From Candidatus Binatia bacterium (GTDB lineage: Bacteria; Desulfobacterota; Binatia; Bin18), in assembly GCA_951812575.1 (NCBI GenBank), contig OX638322.1:1859925-1923924 (forward strand): 64,000 nucleotides of DNA, read 5' to 3'. Within the stretch, counting starts at the first letter, position 1; every line of letters begins with the position of its first letter. A program made the translations under genes and the position numbers. Positions 58,907 to 64,000 of this stretch are shown piece after piece. A model generated the notes under the pieces. That model was not told the origin of the DNA and made no database searches. It saw only the letters and a list, made by a program, of their open reading frames with translations.

Positions 58907-59662
58907 ATGGACCCGCATCCGTATATCGTAGAGCCCTCAACCGTACCGTGGAAAACCTTAGCCCTTGAGGGCGGGGGGGAAACCCAGCTTCAAATGTATT
59001 TGAAAGGGAGAGACGGTGGACCCGAAGCCATACGGGCGCAAATCTCGGAAGGCTATACGGTGGAACCGCATTTTCATTATGCGGCGCAATTCCAGGTTCT
59101 GCTCGCCGGCTCAATGGCCTTCCCGCTGGTCCGGCTGGATGCACCGGCCGTACACTACACGGAACACAATACACCCTACGGTCCGTTCAGGGTCAGTGGC
59201 GGGCACGACATGCTCGTGCTGCACGCCAAGCCGGGTGGCGTGGCTGTCATGCGCGACAAAAAGCGGCGCTGGCAGGCCAACGTCCGCGGCCGCGAGCTGA
59301 CGCGCTGCGCGCATGAAGTCGAGTGGCAGCCCATGCCCGGCTGTCCGCACGCACGACGCAAGCTGCTGATCCCACCGAGCTTCGGCCCCACGGCCGAGCT
59401 GGTTGCGTTTCCGGCGGGCGTTGAATTTACTCCCCCGGTTCCGGAGTATGGCCGGTATGAGGTGGTCTATGCCGGTTCTGCCTCGCTTCTCGGCGGACGG
59501 CTGGAACCGAAAGCGCTCCGTTTCATTCCGGGTGGAGAACAGGCCACGCCGTTCACCGCCGGTCCTGAAGGGGTGAGTATGATTTTCGTGAGCTTTGACC
59601 AGGACGCCAACTATAGCGACGCGGGTAGTACAGAAGACGCGCTGGACCGCATGGAGCAGTAA
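58907..59662 (+). CDS. Cupin-fold protein, 251 residues
   Basis: The product shows a cupin-like segment, EGYTVEPHFHYAAQFQVLLAGSM at about 48-70, with paired His residues, and an HYTEHNTPYGPF section near 87. The second half contains YEVVYAGSASLLGGRLEPKALRFIPGG, which may be a second degenerate cupin. Cupins bind a metal and serve as dioxygenases, isomerases or sensors. The gene has CAGGAGGGA before the ATG and is followed by osmC after 24 bases. Function unknown. Confidence 0.75.
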   Translation: MDPHPYIVEPSTVPWKTLALEGGGETQLQMYLKGRDGGPEAIRAQISEGYTVEPHFHYAAQFQVLLAGSMAFPLVRLDAPAVHYTEHNTPYGPFRVSGGHDMLVLHAKPGGVAVMRDKKRRWQANVRGRELTRCAHEVEWQPMPGCPHARRKLLIPPSFGPTAELVAFPAGVEFTPPVPEYGRYEVVYAGSASLLGGRLEPKALRFIPGGEQATPFTAGPEGVSMIFVSFDQDANYSDAGSTEDALDRMEQ

Positions 59663-59686
59663 ACGGCAAGAAGGAGAACAAGAACC

Positions 59687-60193
59687 ATGAAAGCAGAAGA
59701 ACTCCGCACCCTCCAGGCTCCGCTCAAGCATGCCTATAAAGACGCGCCCGAAAAGGCGGTGGTAACGCTGAATGCCGAAGGGCGGATTGGTGAAGGTATT
59801 ACCTGCCGTGTTGAAACGGGTAAGGCATTGGTCGAAGCCGGGCTGCACCCGGCAACTGGCGGGGACGGGCTGGCGGCCTGCTCCGGCGATATGCTGCTGG
59901 AGGCGCTCGTGGCGTGTGCCGGCGTGACTCTGCAGGCCGTGTCTACGGCGATTGGGGTGGAGCTTCGAGACGGCAAGGTAATCGCGGAGGGCGACCTGGA
60001 TTTCAGGGGGACCCTCGGAGTTTCAAAAGAAGCTCCGGTCGGCTTTCGTGACATTCGCCTCCGATTTGATCTGGACACGGATGCCGATGCCGAACAGTTG
60101 GCAACCCTGATTCGTCTGACCGAACGCTACTGTGTCGTCTTTCAGACCATCCAGAATAAACCGGACCTCAACGTCTCGTATAGCGTTGTATGA
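59687..60193 (+). CDS. OsmC/Ohr-family peroxiredoxin-like protein
   Basis: The 168-residue product has the two reactive cysteines of OsmC/Ohr: C77 in EALVACAGVTLQ and C149 in LTERYCVVFQT, on separate helices. Members reduce organic hydroperoxides with lipoyl-protein thiols. A nearby C65 (LAACSGDML) is extra. The ATG follows AAGGAGAA, and the stop overlaps the next ATG (ATGA), so it is coupled to the methyltransferase-like gene. Confidence 0.87.
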   Translation: MKAEELRTLQAPLKHAYKDAPEKAVVTLNAEGRIGEGITCRVETGKALVEAGLHPATGGDGLAACSGDMLLEALVACAGVTLQAVSTAIGVELRDGKVIAEGDLDFRGTLGVSKEAPVGFRDIRLRFDLDTDADAEQLATLIRLTERYCVVFQTIQNKPDLNVSYSVV

Positions 60194-60813
60194 GAGGAGC
60201 AGGCGGCCAGCTTGCTCACGGTATGGATACCGCCCGCTATCACGTGGCTCTCCTCACGCTGGTGACCTTTATTCCAGGTATCTTGTTCTGGCCGTTTGCT
60301 CACGGCCTGGTCCACAGATGGCGACAACTCGGGCTTGTGATCTCATACTCCGTGCTGGGGGCGGTGCTCATTGTCATCGGCGCTGGCGTCTTTGTGCTGC
60401 GGCAGACGCTCCTGGCCGTCGAGTTCGGCCCGTCCGGCTGGTTGGGCTGGCCGGCCTTGCTGTGCTTTGTCGCCGCCGTAGTGGTTGAGGTGCAGTGCCG
60501 AAAACATCTGACTCTGCGCACTCTGGTCGGCATTCCCGAACTGTCGCCCACGCCGACCAGTCAGCCGCTCTTGGACCAGGGTATCTATGCGCGGTTGCGA
60601 CATCCTCGTTATGTTGTCGTGATCTTGAGTGTCTTCGCGCTTGCGCTTTTTACAAACTATCTGGCCGTGTATCTCCTGTGTCTTCTCGCCGGCGTTATAC
60701 TGTATGGCATCACGTTGATGGAAGAACGTGAACTGGTCGAACGCTTTGGGGAGGCATACGAGCAGTATCAACGTCGGGTACCACGTTTTATTCCCAGGAT
60801 TCCCAAGCGGTAA
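60190..60813 (+). CDS. ICMT/PEMT-like membrane methyltransferase
   Basis: The 207-residue protein has five or so hydrophobic segments and the isoprenylcysteine methyltransferase-like C-terminal block LRHPRYVVVI ... EERELVERFGEAYEQYQRRVPRFIPRIPKR, which binds S-adenosylmethionine. Bacterial members methylate lipids or small isoprenoid or phenolic substrates; none can be specified. The ATG overlaps the osmC stop. The hydrolase gene begins 10 bases after it, so the three form an operon. Confidence 0.85.
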   Translation: MRGAGGQLAHGMDTARYHVALLTLVTFIPGILFWPFAHGLVHRWRQLGLVISYSVLGAVLIVIGAGVFVLRQTLLAVEFGPSGWLGWPALLCFVAAVVVEVQCRKHLTLRTLVGIPELSPTPTSQPLLDQGIYARLRHPRYVVVILSVFALALFTNYLAVYLLCLLAGVILYGITLMEERELVERFGEAYEQYQRRVPRFIPRIPKR

Positions 60814-60823
60814 AGGGAGGACT

Positions 60824-61705
60824 ATGGAAAAGTCGGTTCAATTTTACAGTGAAAGTGTCCCCATGGCGGGCGTCCTTTTTCTGCCCGAGAATAGCCCTTC
60901 CGATAGGCCAAGACCCGGCATTGTCATATGCCACGGCTTTACCGCGGTAAAAGAAGTCATGTTGCCCGATATTGCCCGGCGCGTGGCTCAGGCCGGGTAT
61001 GTTGTCCTGACGTTTGACTACCGTTTCCTGGGTGCGAGTGGCGGAGAACCCCGGCGCCAGATCATCCCTATGCGGCAGATCGAAGATATCCAAAATGCGG
61101 TCACGTTCATGCAGCAGCAGCCTGAGGTCGCCCCGGACCGGGTTGGACTGCTCGGCGTCAGTCTCGGTGGGGCCAACGTCAGTTACGCTGCCGGGGTAGA
61201 AGAGCGGGTCAAAGCCACGGTGAGTGTCTGTGGCATTGGCGACTGTGGGCGTTGGACGCGTGACGCCTGTCATTTCTGGGAATGGCAGGCATTACTCCGA
61301 CGCCTGGAAGACAACCGACGCGAGCGTGTCCTGACCGGGCGGGAGCAATATGTGCAAGCCAGTGAGATTGTGCCTGAGCCGGAGAGTACGGCCGCCCTGT
61401 TTGCTCAGATTCTCGACCAGTATCCGCAGTGGAGCCGGGAGATTACGCTGACCTCGGGTGCAGCGTTGATTGCGTATCGACCCGAATCCGTCGTGCATCA
61501 GATATCACCCCGCGCGATACTCTGGCTGCACGGCGACGCGGATGAGCGCGTATCCATGGAAGAGTCACAGTCCATGTATGAAAAGGCCGGAGAGCCCAAG
61601 AAGATTGTGATTCTGCCCGGTCTTGGCCATAGTGACATTCTCTCTGGCCCTGGGCTTGACCAGAGTCTGCCGCTCATCAAAGAATGGTTTGAAACACATC
61701 TCTAA
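60824..61705 (+). CDS. Alpha/beta hydrolase
   Basis: The 293-residue product has the oxyanion segment ICHGFTAVKEVMLPDIARR near 35-53, the nucleophile elbow G-V-S-L-G with S113, a late Asp in LHGDADERVS (about 254-263) and H near LGHSDI (about 277). It is of the dienelactone hydrolase/peptidase S15-like type; an esterase role is likely. I chose the ATG at 60824 after AAGGGAGG; the longer frame lies in the methyltransferase gene. An extra lid region follows the elbow. Confidence 0.88.
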   Translation: MEKSVQFYSESVPMAGVLFLPENSPSDRPRPGIVICHGFTAVKEVMLPDIARRVAQAGYVVLTFDYRFLGASGGEPRRQIIPMRQIEDIQNAVTFMQQQPEVAPDRVGLLGVSLGGANVSYAAGVEERVKATVSVCGIGDCGRWTRDACHFWEWQALLRRLEDNRRERVLTGREQYVQASEIVPEPESTAALFAQILDQYPQWSREITLTSGAALIAYRPESVVHQISPRAILWLHGDADERVSMEESQSMYEKAGEPKKIVILPGLGHSDILSGPGLDQSLPLIKEWFETHL

Positions 61706-61717
61706 CGAGGAAACCGC

Positions 61718-62221
61718 ATGCGTCAGGTCCGGTGGGATATTGTACTCTTCCTCATGCTCGGCTTTTGCTCTGTCATGCTGTGCTCAACGCAAGTATTGTC
61801 TCAGGAGTGGGGCAAAGTTTTTAATCCGTATACGGGTCAGTGGGAAGACCTGAACCCGCCAGCTCCTGCCCCATCAACGCCTCAGTCAGAGACGGCTCCT
61901 GTGGAGACCGCTGTGGACGTGCTGCCGCGACCTACCGGCCCTGCCGGAGTGACAGCGGAAGCACCACCGCCGGAACCGGACTACACGCCTGAGGAAGCGG
62001 CTCTGCAAATACTGCAACACGAAACCGATGAGGCCACCAAGTGGGTATATGAACGCCCGGACTGTCCGAGCCTGCACTACCACAAGCCCCTTAAAGGAAA
62101 AGACGTGTGCTCAAATCCCCTTGGAGACGATGTTGCTATCAGTTGCCCTGATGGAGCAACACTTCTGACCGACTATCATTCAGCTGGGAGTGACGCTTGC
62201 CGCAGTGCGCGGTCTTTTTGA
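61718..62221 (+). CDS. Small secreted protein with Pro-rich linker and Cys-rich C-terminus
   Basis: The 167-residue product has a signal peptide (residues 1-29, LCSTQVLSQ), an E/W motif, then a Pro/Ala/Thr-rich stretch (about 47-88) as in envelope linkers, and a C-terminal section with four Cys (PDCPSL, DVCSN, ISCPD, DACRS) that may form two disulfides. The ATG follows GAGGAAA, 12 bases after the hydrolase, so it may belong to that operon. I do not recognise a family. Confidence 0.65.
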   Translation: MRQVRWDIVLFLMLGFCSVMLCSTQVLSQEWGKVFNPYTGQWEDLNPPAPAPSTPQSETAPVETAVDVLPRPTGPAGVTAEAPPPEPDYTPEEAALQILQHETDEATKWVYERPDCPSLHYHKPLKGKDVCSNPLGDDVAISCPDGATLLTDYHSAGSDACRSARSF

Positions 62222-62232
62222 GGCGCGGTTCG

Positions 62233-63672
62233 TTACCCCTGCTGCGCACTGGTAGCGGTGGCAGTTCGGAGGGTTTGTAAGGCGCTGTGAGAGAAGAGCT
62301 TGCCACCGACAACCACTGCCGCAATTTTCTGGGTGTTGGTGATATCCTCCAAGGGATTCGCTTCGAGCAAGACGAGATCGGCAATCTTGCCCACTTCGAT
62401 GGTGCCAAGCCGGTCTTGTTGGTCAAGGTACAGGGCAGGATTGCGGGTCGCGGTCTGTAATGCCTCCATGGGAGTCAGGCCGGCCTCGACCAGGAGGGCT
62501 AATTCCTCGTGTAACGATGAACCGGGGAAGACATACGGGGCTGGCGTATCGGTTCCGGCCAAGAAGGGTACGCCCGCTCTGTGCGCCGTTTTGATCAAAT
62601 CAAACAGCGCCTGGAAATACTGCTTGCCCGCTGCAATATCCTCGGCAGAGCGGCCTGCGAGCAAGCGCTCTTCCTTCGTCACACGCCAGGCCGCAACCCA
62701 GGAGGCGGGAATATAGTCCAGGCGCGGGTCAGCCGGAAATGTGTTTTCGTCAATATGCGATAAGCCCCGCATCCACACGATCGTTGGGCACTGCCACATG
62801 CTCTTCTGGGCGAGGCGCGCAAACAGCGCTTCTTCTTTCTCTTTACTCTGGGTACCGAGGAGGCGTTGAACGGGTTCTTTTTTTTGGAACAGATCAAAAA
62901 TCGACACCGTCTGGAGCAGTTCTTCCTCCACTGTTGAGCTGCTTTTGAGCCAGCCAATGAAGTGCTCCATGCTGTGTTGTCCGGCCTCGGATGCCTCCGT
63001 GGCAGTGATCTGATCCGGCAGATGGCCGGCAACACGCAAGCCGTGCTGTCGGGCTTCCTGCATGACGGCGAAATAGGCGTCGCGCGGAATGAGCGACTGG
63101 ACTTTGATAAAGTCCACCCCTTGCTGCTTGAGCTCTAATACGGTTTGGCGCCCTTCGGTTGCATTGTGCACACTGACCGATTGGGGGAAGGGCGGATTGG
63201 GGCCATCCAGCATGGGCCCAGAGGCGATAATGCGGGGACCGACCCGCTTGCCTGCCGTAATCTCTTCACGCCACTGGGTGAGGGCCGCCAAGTCGCCGCC
63301 CATATCACGAATGCCCGTGACTCCGTGGGCGATGAGCAGCGGCAGAAAAATATCCCTGCTTCCCGGATACGTCTCAATGTCGGCGATATGGGTATGCATA
63401 TCCCACAGGCCGGGTATGAGAAAGTGACCTGCGGCATCGAAAACGTGGGCACCTGAGGGGATCGCGACCGTCCCGGTTTTCCCCAGGGCGCTGATACGAT
63501 CCTGAATGATCACAACGGTCATGTCGGGCTGGGCTGGCGTCCCAGTCGCATCTATCACCATTACGTTGGTAAAGACGACCGGAGCGAGGGGGGAAGGATC
63601 GTCCTGCTGCGCTTGAAGAGCGTGTATACTCACCGCCAACAGGAATGGGATGAGTACAAGCGAGTGTTTCAT
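62233..63672 (-). CDS. Secreted metal-dependent amidohydrolase (imidazolonepropionase-like)
   Basis: The 479-residue product has a signal peptide (residues 1-21, ALQAQ), the H-x-H metal motif H93-T-H95 in PGLWDMHTHI, VAGHLPD near 232, EHFIG near 248 with a further metal His and GTDTPAP near 382 with the catalytic Asp. It ends with the small beta domain (RLGTIEVGKIADLVLLEANPLEDI). The family includes exported prolidase-like and amide hydrolases. I use the ATG at 63672, just after GGAGGAGG, five codons inside the longest frame. It is convergent with the small secreted protein gene and is unlike the DADxH amidohydrolases here. Confidence 0.9.
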   Translation of the reverse strand: MKHSLVLIPFLLAVSIHALQAQQDDPSPLAPVVFTNVMVIDATGTPAQPDMTVVIIQDRISALGKTGTVAIPSGAHVFDAAGHFLIPGLWDMHTHIADIETYPGSRDIFLPLLIAHGVTGIRDMGGDLAALTQWREEITAGKRVGPRIIASGPMLDGPNPPFPQSVSVHNATEGRQTVLELKQQGVDFIKVQSLIPRDAYFAVMQEARQHGLRVAGHLPDQITATEASEAGQHSMEHFIGWLKSSSTVEEELLQTVSIFDLFQKKEPVQRLLGTQSKEKEEALFARLAQKSMWQCPTIVWMRGLSHIDENTFPADPRLDYIPASWVAAWRVTKEERLLAGRSAEDIAAGKQYFQALFDLIKTAHRAGVPFLAGTDTPAPYVFPGSSLHEELALLVEAGLTPMEALQTATRNPALYLDQQDRLGTIEVGKIADLVLLEANPLEDITNTQKIAAVVVGGKLFSHSALQTLRTATATSAQQG

Positions 63673-63774
63673 TCTAGCCTCCTCCAAACCCTCTCATTTG
63701 TGGTGACTCTTTTCTCTTTACTCCTACACTTCTTTCCTCCTATACTCCAGTGAAAACAACACAAGGAGGACGCA

Positions 63775-64000
63775 ATGGCCCAGACTTTTGAAAAGCAGAG
63801 TGTGACAGACGAACTCGCGCAACAGATGGTAGCCGCGGCTGTTGCCAAAGCAAAGGAACTTGGGGTGCCCCAAGTTGTCGCCGTACTGGACGAGAGTGGG
63901 CTGCTCAAGGCGTTTTGCCGGATGGATGGAACGCCGTTAGTCAGTATCGAGGTGTCTCAGAACAAAGCCTACACTGCCCTTTTTGGGATGCCGTCGCACG
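63775..64000 (+). CDS. GlcG/HbpS family protein, cut by the window end
   Basis: The first 75 residues show the GlcG/HbpS pattern VVAVLDESGLLKAFCRMDGTPLVSIEVSQNKAYTALFG. No signal peptide is present, unlike the relative encoded at 8469-9005, so it would be cytosolic. An AAGGAGGA site at 63763-63770 precedes the ATG. The gene runs off the window; about half the usual length is visible. It is divergent from the amidohydrolase gene. Confidence 0.87.
   Translation, partial: MAQTFEKQSVTDELAQQMVAAAVAKAKELGVPQVVAVLDESGLLKAFCRMDGTPLVSIEVSQNKAYTALFGMPSH

Noticed and set aside
1..64000. tRNA or rRNA genes, integrases, transposases, or a prophage
   Set aside because: I looked for TpsiC-loop-like signals and transposase or integrase motifs in the gaps and translations and found none that hold up by eye; a covariance search (tRNAscan-SE, Infernal) would settle the RNA part.

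Overview
The window is a 64 kb piece of a bacterial chromosome, by eye near 60% G+C, densely coded on both strands and without rRNA, tRNA, CRISPR, integrase or transposase that I could see. The gene content suggests a free-living or symbiont-associated aerobic heterotroph from an uncultured, formerly deltaproteobacterial lineage such as Binatota, Tectomicrobia/Entotheonella or a relative. The grounds are five luciferase-like flavin monooxygenases, four amidohydrolase-2 proteins with DADxH motifs, two Rieske oxygenases, a DUF1329/DUF1302 outer-membrane pair and HbpS/GlcG proteins. This placement is inference; no phylogenetic marker beyond HisS and an AceE-type E1 is present.

Layout. 1-2.1 kb: a GT-C membrane glycosyltransferase and a nitroreductase on the minus strand. 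2.2-6.0 kb: a near-perfect Fur box followed by porin, FMN-binding protein, membrane protein and ApbE, a likely iron-regulated extracytoplasmic flavin electron-transfer operon. 6.0-10.6 kb: a small unknown, an SRA-HNH modification-dependent nuclease, a DUF2797 protein, a GlcG protein and a MerA-like flavoprotein. 11-14.6 kb: DAO oxidoreductase, Rieske oxygenase and an M29/NicX-like protein. 14.6-15.7 kb: a HigBA toxin-antitoxin pair and an orphan VapB antitoxin whose vapC is cut after about seven codons by a repeat. 15.8-20.9 kb: LLM oxidoreductase, amidohydrolase, AceE-type E1 and phosphoesterase. 20.9-26.6 kb (minus): molybdenum hydroxylase large subunit, LLM, Nramp transporter, YfbR nucleotidase and a truncated peroxidase-like remnant.

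26.7-32.9 kb: a second catabolic operon (M29/NicX-like, Rieske, small protein, VOC, M29/NicX-like, LLM) followed by two small unknown genes. 34.2-37.6 kb: a tungstate (tup) ABC operon led by a HTH-periplasmic-binding-domain regulator with a consensus sigma-70 promoter. 37.6-40.4 kb: two GFA-family proteins, hypoxanthine phosphoribosyltransferase and a DyP peroxidase. 40.5-43.6 kb: DUF1329 and DUF1302. 43.6-47 kb: HisS and a sodium/solute symporter fused to a cytoplasmic winged-helix module. 47-52.5 kb: a BNR propeller, amidohydrolase, DUF3237 and two LLM enzymes.

52.7-56.2 kb is the most accessory-looking part: a Fic AMPylase, an unknown 159-residue protein translationally close to a TIR-like (MTH538/ThsB-type) protein, a recent 227-bp tandem duplication of A+T-rich DNA, and a zinc-ribbon/membrane/CAP-domain protein. 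The Fic-unknown-TIR set is the best candidate for an undescribed (probably defence) system. 56.3-64 kb: amidohydrolase, serine hydrolase, cupin, OsmC, ICMT-like methyltransferase, alpha/beta hydrolase, a small secreted protein, a secreted metal-dependent amidohydrolase and the start of a second GlcG/HbpS gene.

Several families of short palindromic intergenic repeats are scattered through the window. Three copies form a bipartite BIME-like element; others end genes, sit inside the tup operon, supply the last codons of apbE, or break vapC.
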